From Glandiceps talaboti (lineage: Eukaryota > Hemichordata > Enteropneusta > Spengelidae): 64,000 nucleotides of DNA. The notes below the pieces were generated by a model, which ran no database searches, was not told the DNA's origin, and saw only the letters and a list, made by a program, of their open reading frames with translations. The DNA lies in NCBI RefSeq assembly GCF_964340395.1, contig NC_135565.1, forward strand, positions 17,677,209 through 17,741,208. Direction: 5' to 3'. Both the position numbers and the translations under genes were made by a program. Positions 1 through 12,882 of the stretch are shown in pieces (within the stretch, counting starts at the first letter, position 1; the number at the start of each line of letters is the position of its first letter).

Positions 1-896
1 TTTTGTGTTTTGACAGGTAGTCCAATCTGTCTCCGTCGACCCTGACTGACTGACTGACTGACTGGTATTTCGTTTGTTAACTAAATCTAGGCGCACATCA
101 AGAAAAACTACGTTACTAATTTCTCTGAAGAAACATAGTCGCCGTGTAGGCTTTGCTCTGTTGATCAGAAAGCTTGATGAAATCACAACATCACGACAAC
201 AATTTATCACTTATTTTAAACCGAGACAAAAATGTGTTGCCTCAGGGCGTCACCTAGGTACTAGGACCAATTACACACACGCAGGTTTATATATCACCTG
301 CTGACAACCGTGTTCACTCCCACAGCGCATTGGCATATACACGTCAAATCAACCGTTCAAAGGACAAGAAGCGAGGATTCTAAAAGGCGATGTTTCGCCT
401 TATATAATGTTAACCTAAAGCTTCGTGCCGCGGGGTCAAACCATTAATTTTTGTCTTTTTAGTATCAGAAACTAAAGCTGTCACTTCAATACTCGTACAA
501 CCGTGTATGAAAGTAAGGCGAAAGAAGGAAAGCCGAAAAATGGTCGTAAATAGCTACTTTCAACAGAAGAGTTGAGTAACCTTCTAGACACCATTCAGAG
601 TCTGCTGTGTTATCACAAACTACAGTGGAAGACATATAGCCAGACACCGTGCGTCGTCTAGCTCGATCCCGGGGGTAACTATGTATGACATGATACAAGC
701 TCTGATGAGACCTCCAAACCCAAACTGTTGTCACACCACACACCACACACCTCCAAAACTGACACCCTGTATAATACAAACTGCATCGCACAAAATATAT
801 ACTATGCGGGTCTAGATACATGAAGACGACAGTTCGTATGACGAAATAATTAAAACCTGATCAAAATATTTTTTTTCGAGAAATCACATCTTATTT

Positions 897-1259
897 TTAA
901 AGGGGCACAAGCTGCTAAATATTATATGATTTTAGACGATATTTATATTGCGTATTTAAAAGCCAGTCGTTACAGTATTCTACTTCCTGAAGCATACTTA
1001 TCGATCACTCATAACTGAGTGAACCCGAACCTGGTATTATTAAATAAACTATCTGATGACGTAATTTATCATACGTATCAAAAACGTCAAAGAATCCATA
1101 ATACGCAATCAACTGTTCTACCAATGCCAGATGGTAATTTTAATATCACAGAAGGCTTGCATCGACATTATTGTTATACTACACTGGTATAATCAAAAGT
1201 TTTATTTAAGTATTTTCATTTGAGTAAAAGGTTGATAAACTCACGTTGTGCCCCTTTAA
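897..1259. mobile_element. MITE with TTAA target and AGGGGCACAA terminal repeats
   Basis: About 360 bases bounded by TTAA. The left end reads TTAAAGGGGCACAA and the right end is its exact complement, a 14-base terminal inverted repeat including the TTAA. There is no coding capacity. TTAA targets are typical of piggyBac-like transposons, so a piggyBac-related non-autonomous element is the inference. Part of its interior is repeated at 61470-61600. Confidence 0.75.
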
Positions 1260-1440
1260 CAATTTTAGAATTATTTTGAAAATCATAGAAATACTCTGGG
1301 CTAAATTGCAAGCAAAATGTACCCGTTGCGCTGGGCAGGGTTTTCTAAAATCTTCCGATCCAGACAAGTTTACACTTTCTCATACCTTATGAGTACAAAA
1401 GATCACCACCTTGCCAGGGGACCCTCCCTACATGTAGTCT

Positions 1441-1645
1441 TACTAACATTGCCACATTTTGTCGTCTGGCTCAACAATATCTTACTAATATTGCTACATT
1501 TTATCGGCTAAACAAAATTGTTACTAACATCGCTACATTTTATCGTCTCGGTAAATAAAAATCTTCAATATTGCTACATTTTGTAGTATGACTCAAAGAA
1601 ATCTTATCAACATTGCTACATCTCATCGTTTGGCTTAACAAAAAG
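1441..1645. repeat. Minisatellite, about 40-bp unit, five copies
   Basis: Units start near 1441, 1483, 1522, 1562 and 1605. Each contains an AACATTGCTACATTTT-like core followed by GTCGTCTGGCT-like sequence. Copies are diverged, so the array is old. Short open frames across it are by-products of the repeat. Confidence 0.85.
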
Positions 1646-2191
1646 TATGGCTTGTCAAAATTACACAGTCTGTAGTTCAGGCAAAGAAATTGTAGCAGTT
1701 CCGGTAAGATTCTGTCTTGCCAGAAGATGAAATGTAGCAGTAGTGTGAGTAATGTTTCTCTTGAGTCAGGTAACATTTTGTTTCATCTTAACTACCTACA
1801 ATTGTATTACACGTTCTAATTTAATACACCTTGTTTTGCCACAGCATTCAACACTTGGTCAATAACTCAAAGTCAATCAGTACTTGTACAAAGATTTCAA
1901 ATATCAACCGTGTTTCATACACAAAACCTAATCAGTTCTGGTTATCAATATTTATACCAACTACTAAAATACGTATAACCATATCTAGTAATTGGTAAAT
2001 CTCACTATGTATTCAGGAATGAAATGAATATATCGTGACGTATTTATTTGGTAACAAATAAATTCGAAACAATATTAGTCTTGGTTTCAACCCCCCCCCC
2101 CCCCGTGTGCATATTTAACCGCCTTCAAAAACACTTTGTCTACTCAGATTTGCTTTTGAATACTAGCAAGTGTTTATGCCCGATATTTGTA

Positions 2192-2480
2192 TTCATTCAG
2201 CCAAGGAAAATACGAGTGACCTAAGGGGCATTGTCTCTACGAGTCGCTAGAGTCGTAGTGGTAAAACCCTGACGTCACAAATATTTTCCAGCTGAATGAA
2301 GAAAGATATTGTGGAACAATATAATCATACGTTCTCATGCATAATTAATGAAACATTGGAAAAAATAATGACAAATTGAAACGTTTTGATGTATATTTCG
2401 AGTACTGCAGAACCAGTGGTGTAGAAACTGATTGTTAAGACGTAGAACAACCAGGGTCTATAATCCATATTTTCTGTTCA
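2192..2480. mobile_element. Palindromic repeat family, copy 1 (TTCATTCAGC ends)
   Basis: The core 2192-2300 begins TTCATTCAGCCAAGGAAAAT and ends with the near-complement ending GCTGAATGAA. Downstream sequence to about 2480 also matches the copy at 58754-59040. A third copy of the core is at 19019-19128. It looks like a short terminal-inverted-repeat element; no coding sequence is seen. Confidence 0.8.
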
Positions 2481-2697
2481 AAGACAATAACTTGACATGT
2501 GCATGCTCCAATGATTTTTGTCGGAAATACGATATTACTAGCCTGCAGTTATTATAACGAACGTAGAAGGGTAAGAGATTGAGTGAATGAGGTAATATTA
2601 TTAAATGTGCAGACTAAGCCACTTTAATATAACAATTTCATGTGAGGGGGGGAAGGGGAGGGGAGAACGAGAGTTTGTGAAAGACAGAGGAAAAGAA

Positions 2698-2900
<203 letters not shown>

Positions 2901-4019
2901 CAGAGTTTGTCAGGTTTGACAATGTCAGACTCAAGACTCTTTGTGCTTAATTCTCTACAGATATTCAGTATAAAGATAGATGGCGGGAATCTCGTCAACG
3001 ATGAACGATTCTGAAATATTGATGTGCAGGTAATTTTGATATCTTGAGGTCAAGGTCATTATATTTATAAGGTCAAAATTTACAGAGTGATACGTCATCG
3101 TGTAGCCCCGTGAGAACTTTGTGGATTGTGAATGTTGACAAATCAAATTTATCGATTGTAAAGGCAATGGGTGGAAATAAACACACAAGTCATCATGTGA
3201 CATGGTATGACAGTTCACTCAAATTTAGAGTAAAGGGGTAGAAGTATAGCAATTAATATCAACATCAGTGTCTGACTAATCGTATTACAACATGTCGTAA
3301 TATGATGTATCTTCGTCTAGGTAGTAGTAGCGCTACAGAATAGATTAAGGAGTACGCCAGAGGTGTCTTAATGTTTTTCATCAAGTGTTGACGAACTCAA
3401 CACGATCAATCGGGCGAGATGATTTAGCGCTCTCTGGTGTGCAAAGTTTATGTAGACCTATATATAAAAGATCTATCCGCCAACTAGCCACCGAAAACGA
3501 TGCCCAAGTTAAGATTCACTGCAATCGGCCCAAAATAATTTTGTCGCACTGACAAGGACACAGTCACAGATAGACACACACACACACACATCATGCACAC
3601 AAGTCGTACACGACCACGGGCCTGTATCACTCCTGGACGTCAACCCAGTTCCTACTGAAGACGCTCTTAATACTCGTGACCCCTTGACCTCCACCTTTGC
3701 TTCCAAGGTCAAATGTAAAGCTTCAGCAAACAAGGAATCACAATTGATAAAAACAATGGTTAATAGCACAGTCATGTTGAATTTATTATGATATAAGTGA
3801 GTTTAACAATCAACAGTGCATTTACAATCATTTTAAAGCATGCAAATACAATATCTTGCACAAAAAATAACATGAAAATACTACATCCTACGAGAAATGT
3901 GAGTGCAAGTTTGTTTAAATTTCTCTTAAACTTCACAAAAATAAAGCATTTTCTCTGCAATATATAACAATCTGTGAGGAAACACGTATCTACATCTTTG
4001 GTATATTTTAACCATTGCA

Positions 4020-4735
4020 CAAATATATAGACTCTCAATAGACAAATCAGTATAGACTATGAATAGGAGTATACATGAATGGATGATGCGAGTATAGGCA
4101 TTGGGTGGACAAAATGAGGGTTTTTCTAAATTGATGAGTATAGACTGAGTAGATGAAATGAGTATAGACACTGAATAGATGCATGTAGACTGATCAGATG
4201 AGTATAGCTTCTGTATAGACTAAATGGGTATAGATACTGAATTCAAAATGAGTGACAAAGTATACTTTAGACAAACTGGGTATATGCTATGAAGACTACA
4301 TAAGTATATGATATGAATAGACTATATGGGTATATACTTTGAATGGAACGAATGGGTATAGATGCTGAATAGTCAAATGAGTGTTGACTTAGTAGACGAC
4401 AAACTATTAAGTATACTATGAATAGACAGTATATACTATGAATAGACTAAATGTGTATAGATGGTGGGTAGCTGAAATGAGAGTAGATTTAATAGACTCA
4501 GTAAACTATAGCCTGAATAGACAAAATGAGTATAACCTATGAATAGAGAAAATGAGAAGACTATGAATAGACTAAATGAGTCTACACCATGAATAGATGA
4601 CATGAGTATAGACTGAATAGACAAAATCAGAAGACTATGAATATGACATGAGTATAGACTGAATAGACAAAATGTGCATAGGCCATGAATAGACGAAATG
4701 AGTATAGACTATGAATAGACAAATTGATGTATTAA
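4020..4735. repeat. Degenerate minisatellite of ATGAATAGACAAAATGAGTA-like units
   Basis: Some 700 bases built from irregular 20-45 base units containing GAATAGAC and ATGAGTATAGACT. Unit order is scrambled, as in an old array. Confidence 0.9.
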
Positions 4736-7529
4736 GACTGTTATCAATATCTATATAATTTACTGGGTAATAATTGTGAAGGACTTAGAGTAAAACATGG
4801 TAAAGTGCTATGTTTACAACAATTTACACTGAGGGACAACTTTCAATTAGGTAACACGGTCACAAAACAGTTATGTATTTAACAGTTCAACTTTCAGAGA
4901 ATTTCTTGTATTGTTACTGTTTTCAAAGTAAATTTGTTGTTGTTAGTATTCTTGTTGTTGTTATTGTTATACTATATATACTGAAGGTATAGTCAAGTTA
5001 TATATAATTTGAAAGTGTTGCCATGGAAATACATTAGATACAATTCTGTCATATTGATACATTATTCAGCAAAATACTCGTAAAGTCACATCTGTATTTA
5101 CATTTCCGCCAAGTGTTAGCGAAGTTAAGTGTCAAATATAATGTAGTGACATGATTAACCATTGACTGCCCCCCCCCCCTCCTCTCACCCCTATTACCCT
5201 GTTATAGATACAACCTTAGCAATCAAATCAATGGGGATAAACCATTGCAGAGGGGTAGAAAGGGCAAGTGAAAATCCCATCACTTGACAACATTCAATAT
5301 TGCATGAAAAATGTAAACTCCATGATGTATGACATAGTGTATTTTAAATTGACAGAAGGAAGGATAAGGCCATTAGCAGCTTAATGATGAGGGGCTGTAA
5401 GGGTTTCTCACAGTCACTGAAGGATCATTTTGTTGTATCACCACTTGGTGGCAGTATTGTCTATTATATGAACAGTACATATAATGCATATTATCCACTT
5501 TAGTCATTTTTGATGAGAGGGAGAAGTGTCACACAAGGACACCCTAGATGAAGGAAACTAAGGGTTAAAATCACATGGCAGTATATAAAACAGTCAATGA
5601 AATGTGGTTTGAACAACTGGACTTTCTTTTGGGAACACTGGAAATCATCTCTTTTTTTCAAGAGAGATCATATAACTCAAATATCATGGCCCACAAAACC
5701 TGGTCAAAAGGCAGTTGCTAAACAGCACTCCTAGTGGCTAAAGTATACAATCTTTTGTTTTCTGATAACTTGTATGTTGAGGGGCACCGGAGGGTGCTAG
5801 TCTAAGGACAGTTGAACATCTTACCTCAATGAAAAATGAAGAATGAAATCAAGGGGAGGGGACTGGGGTGCAGGTGAACAGAAGGGGGGACATATGTATA
5901 TACAGACTAAATAGTGAAATGAGAGGTTGGTATAAATATACATACCATATTATGAAAGTAGACAATAATTAACAAACTATCAAACTACATAATTAGCAAA
6001 ATTTCCACATGGTGGAATATCATTGCGCATTGATAATTAATACATATAAATTTACATATACACACACATATACATCAAAGTTAAGCAGTAAAACTTTCAA
6101 AATATGACTTTCCTGAAAGATAGAATATACATATCAGGGGTCTTAGTTATTACAGTGCATGAAGACTATGATACAGTGCAGTGTATGTGTACAGAATATC
6201 ACAGGAAATTACAATGTTGTTGATGAAAAAAACTAGTTCTTAGATCAACTGCTGTGTATGAAATTTTAATACTGTCTCAGTATTGTAAAATGTTTAAATG
6301 TAATGATACCATTTTAAAGAGTATGTCAGACCGAGGCCTGTAATTGTTAATAGTTTCCATGACGATACCAAGAATGTCTAGCAACCAAATTAGCTAAACA
6401 GGTGAAGTAGACAGTCTCACCAGTGGTGGCGCTCTTTGTCTAGCTGTTTCCCTTCTTAACCATCAACAAATACGACTACATACAACTATTATTACAAAAG
6501 AATGAACAGTGGCCACTGCCTATGGATGACACATCAAGTATATGTTAGGGGGTCTAACCTCATTCTTACACCTATCCCACCCTATTCCTAACTTGACTAT
6601 TAAATGTGTCTATTTTACAGTCAGTTCACTGTTCTACATAAACACGGATAAACGCTAATTTTTGTACTCTTTGGGAAGCTTGGAAAAATTACTCTAATAT
6701 ATTTACCGTATCTAACTGTGTTAGCGCCCTCACTCAAACAAGGGCCCAGTACCTTTATTTTACGTATAACACAACATCAGCTGTCAGTAGAGTTTCATTA
6801 TTTTTAATAAACTTGAATTGACAAAATTAATATTCAGACTCATAAGTATGAATACATGTACTACAAATTCTGACTTTTAAATATGAATAAATGTACTACA
6901 AATCCAGCACTATCTCTACAAAAAACTTGCTCTCATTAATATGCAACTTACATTATTGTTCTCATCATAGAAAATGAGAGAATATGAGAATAAATATGAA
7001 TGCTATTAAAATGTGATAATAATTTTTTTAATATTTACATATAGGCATTTAATGTAATTAGTCATACTAGTTCATTTCAATATTCTATCATGTATACAGA
7101 CAAAACACCTTCTCGACTACACGCCATGGAGAAACATCAAAGTAACCTTTCAATAGTGTTTAGAGTATTGAACATTTTGTGTATGCAGTTACCAAAACAA
7201 AAAATCTACTTTGCTGTAGCCTGTCTACATAACAGATCTGTGAATGTGCTTTTCTTTTTACTGTCTGCTTGTACGAGTATCAGCATTAACCCATTATTGA
7301 ACTTTGAACTGTGATAATGCTGTCACACTATTGGACTATATTGAAATGAAGTCATTATGTAAATGAGCACTTGTTATCAACAAATATGCTAATATTAGGT
7401 AAACTTGTACAAATAGGCATTCTCATCATGGCCATTGAGGGCGTGGATACATCAATTGGTTGACGCTGGTACTAGCACAAGCAGATAGTAAAAAGTGAAG
7501 CGGAAACACAGATCTGCAATGTAGACAAA

Positions 7530-7830
7530 GATAAGTTTTTTTGTAACATTTTCAGCACATCCTGAATTTATTTTAGTGTGGAATCATAGAAATTTGATCT
7601 ATTTATGAAATGACGACAAAATTTGGAAGAACTAATGTTACGAAAAAGTATTTTATCTCTAATATGCATTTCCCCATAGACCCTCCACCCAGGAGGGTCT
7701 ATGATTTCCCGCTAAAAAGATTCACATGATTTTTTTGTAACTTTGTAGCATGTCCTCAATATATCTCAGAGTAGGATTATAGAAATTCTAACTATGTATG
7801 AGTTGATGTAAATATTTAGACAAAATTATC
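7530..7830. repeat. Diverged tandem duplication with a central 12-bp hairpin
   Basis: Two roughly 105-base segments (about 7530-7640 and 7725-7830) share TTTTTTGTAAC, CAGCACATCCT-like and TAGAAATT stretches. Between them, 7675-7686 and 7692-7703 form a perfect 12-base stem (CATAGACCCTCC) with a 5-base loop. Confidence 0.75.
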
Positions 7831-8579
7831 ATATGGGAAATAATTTGAGCAATTCACAATAGCCTAAGCATTGTTTGGTTAAAGAAATTTGGCGATCCTC
7901 AATTTTGTTTGTTTCCAGAATGTCTTGCCCCAGTGTAGAGAAGGCCTCCTCTATGCCTGATACACCAATTTTCATACTATTTAATTTGACATTGCAGGAT
8001 AAAGGGTTGGTAAAAATGACTTTTCCTACAGCTGGGCCCAAAAGCTTAAAGAAATGTTGCTAAAATGAAATCGGTTTCACCTTTCTTACACTTTAATGAA
8101 CAGAATATGACATCACAATCTGTTTAGGCAGAAGACCTTTCCAGCCAAAATCATTTTACAGAATTTTTCTACTTTGCTGATCTACATTTTTTCAATATAT
8201 GTTTCTGTAACTTTTGAGGGTAAACTAAGTTTTCTTCACCTGAAATAATTCTGAAATAATGGTGAAATTTTGGTCTTAAAAAAAATGGCTGGATTTGCAA
8301 AAAAATGAAGTTGTTGTAATTTGTGAATGTCTGCTAGCCAAAGTTAGAACTGTTAGAGTGTTAGTAAAAACAAGTGAATGAAAAAAAGTAATTCCTATCC
8401 ATTTGTCAAAGCTGTAAAACACTATTCAACACAGTCATGACAAAGACATCCAACTTTTTCCAGTTTTGATGTGAAATACTAATAATTGTATCGACATGAA
8501 GACATTGAAAATGAAAAATGAAGAAATTTATGTACAAATGAAAGACATAAGTAGTGGTAGAACTATCAATAAAATTACA

Positions 8580-8925
8580 CATTTGACCTTTGACATCAAC
8601 ATTTACACAGGTATTGACCTTTGACCCAAGCAAACCACAGTGAGCAGAGTGCTATGGATTACACTGATATTGACCTTTGACACTAACACACCATGGTGCA
8701 TTAACAGCCATTGTTTTTATACTGATACTGACTCCAAACACCATGGTGTATGGACTGCCATGATTTAAATTGATACTGACCTTTGCCATAACACACCATG
8801 GTGTATGGATTGTTGCTATGGTTTCCACTTTCACTGACCCATGACTGAAACACATCATCATGGTGTGTGTGGTTTCTACTAATATTGACCTTTGACCTTA
8901 GCACAACATGGTGAGTGCATTAGTA
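8580..8925. repeat. Minisatellite of CACCATGGTG and TGACCTTTGAC units
   Basis: Five to six diverged units of about 55-70 bases. Each carries a TGATACTGACCTTTGAC-like part and a palindromic ACACCATGGTGT part. Several units contain TGACCTTTGACC, which resembles a DR1 nuclear-receptor element in reverse orientation. Confidence 0.85.
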
Positions 8926-9419
8926 TTTGTATTTAAGTCAGCAACATCAACTATGTTATGTACAAGACTATATTTTCTAAATGACTCAATTTAAACACAT
9001 TGACTACATTTTCTGTTTTATAAAAGATATCATGTGACTGATTTGACAACTATTCATCAAATGGCGATTTAAATTTTCACAAATATCCAAGACAACTATG
9101 ATAACAGGAAGTAGAATTGCCAAAATTTGAAATACATGTCTAAAGTTGATACCCAGGAACAACACAATTTTAACAATATATTTCAGATGACAGTTCAATC
9201 AATCGCTAGATGTGATGTAATATGTCAAGTAGATATGTATATTTACAACAGTAATAATCAACACAAAATACAGATTGCCCCCATAAAGTGGATTTTCTAT
9301 GGCTGGTATTATTAAGCTTACAGCAAATGGAAACCTGGATAAAGTAACTCTTTCTCTGATTTGAAAGCTATGTTATCACTATGAATGATATGTTCTGTAT
9401 CTAAAAGCATTGTCATTAT

Positions 9420-9640
9420 AAAAGGTGCCCTCTGTGTTGAAAAATATCTAGTTAATATCATTTTCCTCAGCTAGAAACGATTCAAGTGAATGTAAATGGC
9501 GCCCTCTCTGGTAGAAGATTTACAGATGACAAATGGCGCCCTCTGTGCTGAACGGTATACTCTAATGACTGGCAACCTGTGTAATTCATTACGAATGGTG
9601 CCCTCAGTGTTGAGGCAGGACATGAAAGTTTCATCACTGG
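9420..9640. repeat. Short diverged repeats with GGCGCCCTCT core
   Basis: Four occurrences of a G(G/C)(T/C)GCCCTC(T/A) core with GTGTTGA- or GTGCTGA-like sequence after most of them, spaced 50-80 bases. The same core recurs singly elsewhere in the window. Confidence 0.6.
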
Positions 9641-11060
9641 TGATGTTGCTAACCATACACTTAGATCTGTACCAAATGATATGACTATATAACAACTTCA
9701 ATGAAGCTTAACTTTCTACCAAGGTGAACTACCGTTCTACTTAAGACTAGCCTGACTTCATAAGAACCTTGTTATTGTGATAATGAACTTAGGGAATTTC
9801 ACTAGCCCCATATTCAGAAAGATTCTGTATACCAAACATCTCCATACAATGCACATTTTACAAAACAAGTGTTGAAGCCTATAACTAACACATAAACAAT
9901 CCATCATAATCCTTCTATTATTTCATACCCTCTGTTCACAAAAAATTCAAGTTGAGCTTCGCTGCTATATAAGCTAAAGAGAAAGTTTGTAGATAGTGGC
10001 AACCAATACTGAAAAAAAGACACTAGTATGTACGTAGTTAATAAACAAACAGAATACAGAATTAACTGATCAGAGAGTTACTTATTCTAAAACATGAGAC
10101 AATTTTCCACTACGGCAATAAGAGTAAAGTTGTAAATAGACAAGTGGTTTATAATGTAATGTCAAAACAGAAAAGTATTTGAAATAATTATATTATAAGA
10201 CTACTTAAGTGGCTCAAGATTTTCATGATACAGTAATTATCACGCAGAAGCTAGGGAAACCAACAAGTTAACAACACCAGGTAATCTGTACATAATAATT
10301 AGTATTCGTAGGGCAGAAAAGGCTAAATATGTCAGTGAACTGTAAATCAAAATGGCGACCTACATCATCCCTCCAAACATTTCACACAAATGGACAAGCA
10401 ATGTAATCTTTGAAAATTCTGTTACTTAGACAACAAGCGATTCATAATTATTCAAATCTGGTCAAATTATGCAGGTTATTATGGTACATATTTTGAACAA
10501 AAAGATATGAATTTACTTAACTGAAAATCAATGATTGTCTTCTGACTTGGACAAATGTTCTATTTTTTACTGAACATTACTTGGGGGACTATTTTCTTAT
10601 GATTTTGCCAGACAGTATTTTTCGCTTGTGAGATGAAAAGGAAGACCACTACATAAAATAAAGGCATTTCATAAACTTTAAGATTCTGGATAGTCATTTA
10701 ATGATTTCACATCACAAACATTGCAAATGTTTGCTGCGAAAAAAACCCAACTGAAACATGTGCCTTGTTCATTGTTCTGTGGGCACACATTGTTTCATAG
10801 GAGCCTTGGGAGAGACAGCACTCTCTGGGGCCTGAACAGTTTCCAAAAGTGCCTCTATTTCAAGAAGTGGCGTTCCTCTTTAAACATGGCGATAGCATTG
10901 TGTAAAATCACTGTTTCTTACCACACATACATAATCTAAAATGGTGATTGAGAACTAGAGGAATTGAAAAAGATTAGAAGGACCTGTGCACTATTTGTCT
11001 GTAACGTCCTACACTTATAACAACTAATGTTCACACCAAATTATTAAGTTCCACAAAATA

Positions 11061-11427
11061 TTAAAGGAGAGTGCACCTCGTAATAAAACTTTCAACTTTT
11101 GTTCTTATTTTGATCAAGAAAACTCTGATCAATAAAAAATCACTGCACAATTTTTTGAAATAGAGGCCAAAAGGGTATCAAAATTTAGTCATTTTTATAA
11201 TCCAATATGGCCGCCGCCAGATCCAATATGGCCGCCAAATACTGTGTTAATTCTATGGGAAAATAATCGATTGACAATTTCCTTGAAAAGAAGATAGCGA
11301 ATCCCAAATTCCTTTTGTTTATTATTTCAAAAGGATCAGGAACAACCTTTCATATGGCAAAGTTGGAAAGAATTGAAGAACTGTGATTTTCATTGAAATC
11401 TATCCCCCGAGATGCATTCTGCTTTAA
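11061..11427. mobile_element. TTAA-flanked MITE, family 2, copy 1
   Basis: About 367 bases between TTAA tetramers. Left end TTAAAGGAGAGTGCACCTCG and the right end agree in 17 of 20 positions as inverted repeats. The interior holds two AATATGGCCGCC stretches. Related copies lie at 14641-14893 and, inverted, at 16928-17281. No coding capacity. Confidence 0.8.
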
Positions 11428-11861
11428 GTTGGAACCAAGTCATATGCGTAGTTGTAGGTTTGAAATCCGTTACGTTAATTAGAAGTAGTGAAACAGTAAT
11501 AGTGGTATGATGTGATGTAAGAAACACATACATGATAAATGACTAACAATAACGATGACTGTCAAGATAAAGTTGACAACAAAGATTTCTCCTGCTTTCG
11601 AAATATTTTGTGAAATCTATTTTGGTGAAAAATAGTTCAAAACTTCTCAGCCAATTTCTTGACCTATTTCAGTTGTGTTAAAGTATCTGTTGTTATCAGT
11701 TTCTGGTTGAAATGATACAGAAACTGGTAATTTAATGAAAATTAGAAATAACTCCAATCAGACTTTTGTAAGTGTTTTCTACCGGTACCTTGCCAGATTG
11801 GAACAGTCTACCTTCATCTAATGTGTTGTCCTGTGGCTGGCAGCTACATCAACCTTTGTAT

Positions 11862-11894
11862 AGGTCACAAGTATTGACCTCTGACCTTTGACCT
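11862..11894. promoter_or_regulatory. Cluster of AGGTCA-type half-sites (triple DR1 plus an inverted site)
   Basis: Three TGACCT hexamers at 11875, 11882 and 11889, each separated by one base, with AGGTCA at 11862. Two overlapping perfect DR1 arrangements result. DR1 is the classical site for RXR heterodimers, HNF4 and COUP-TF. Binding is inferred, not shown. Confidence 0.4.
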
Positions 11895-12724
11895 GTTCCT
11901 ATCATTTCCATGATTACATCATACTAATTATACTGTTACTAAAATAACACTTTTTTGTTTTTTTTCTAATATCTATATGAAAAAATATCTTTTTTCTTTT
12001 AAATTTGAAAAAAATATGTAAGCGTTGACTAAAATGAATGGTACTTTTCTACATGACCATGTGAGCAGGAAATATATATATTTTTTTTAAACAAATTTTT
12101 TTAGCAAAATAATAGACATTTGGAAAACAAAAACAACAATCGGAAGAGGGTCTGTTAATATGTTTAAAATATTTAAATAAAGTTATTTAAGTGCTCTATA
12201 TACAACGGTGACAGAAATGAAAATATGATACCCGCCTATCCGATACAAGTGTTATTTACAAATACACATAATACTTCAAAGTGAGTCTATGCTTCTCAGT
12301 CCATGTCTAAACTGATAAGTTAGCAATTTCAGCTGATACTGTTATGGTGGAACACAAACAATTCCATAACACAACAGGAAATGTGCAGATAACATCTCCA
12401 GTTGGCACAACCATAGCTTTCTTCAAAATGTCTATGCATGGTTTTGCAATGAACACTGCCCTCTTCTGGCGTGTTGTTCCATTTAGTATACAACGCCCTC
12501 TAGTGAGTCTCAACAGTGCTGTCTAGTAATTAATGAATTTATATCCTCTGGCTGTGTTTTACCATACAAGGAACATGTTAAATGAAAATATGATGTAAAT
12601 GAACAGTTACACGCTCTTTCCTTTGCATTAGACCAATTCTCATCACTAGAGGGAGCTGTTCATAAAAGTGACTCGCTAGGATTATGGCGTCACTTCATCA
12701 CTCGCGACAATTTCTGTAAAAGTG

Positions 12725-12730
12725 TTTATT
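12725..12730 (-). terminator. Candidate polyadenylation signal for the LGR gene
   Basis: AATAAA on the minus strand, about 155 bases after the stop codon. It is the first canonical signal downstream. Such hexamers are common in AT-rich DNA, so the true cleavage site may be elsewhere. Confidence 0.35.
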
Positions 12731-12882
12731 TATAAAATATACTATGATTCACTTTTTGAAAACTTTCATCACATGAAGTACATGGTGTTGATCAAAACTG
12801 CACTAAGTCCTATTACAAGAGGGTGTAGTTTGACCTCACAATCATAAAATCTGAATTGTATTACCCTGCACTTTCAAATTTT

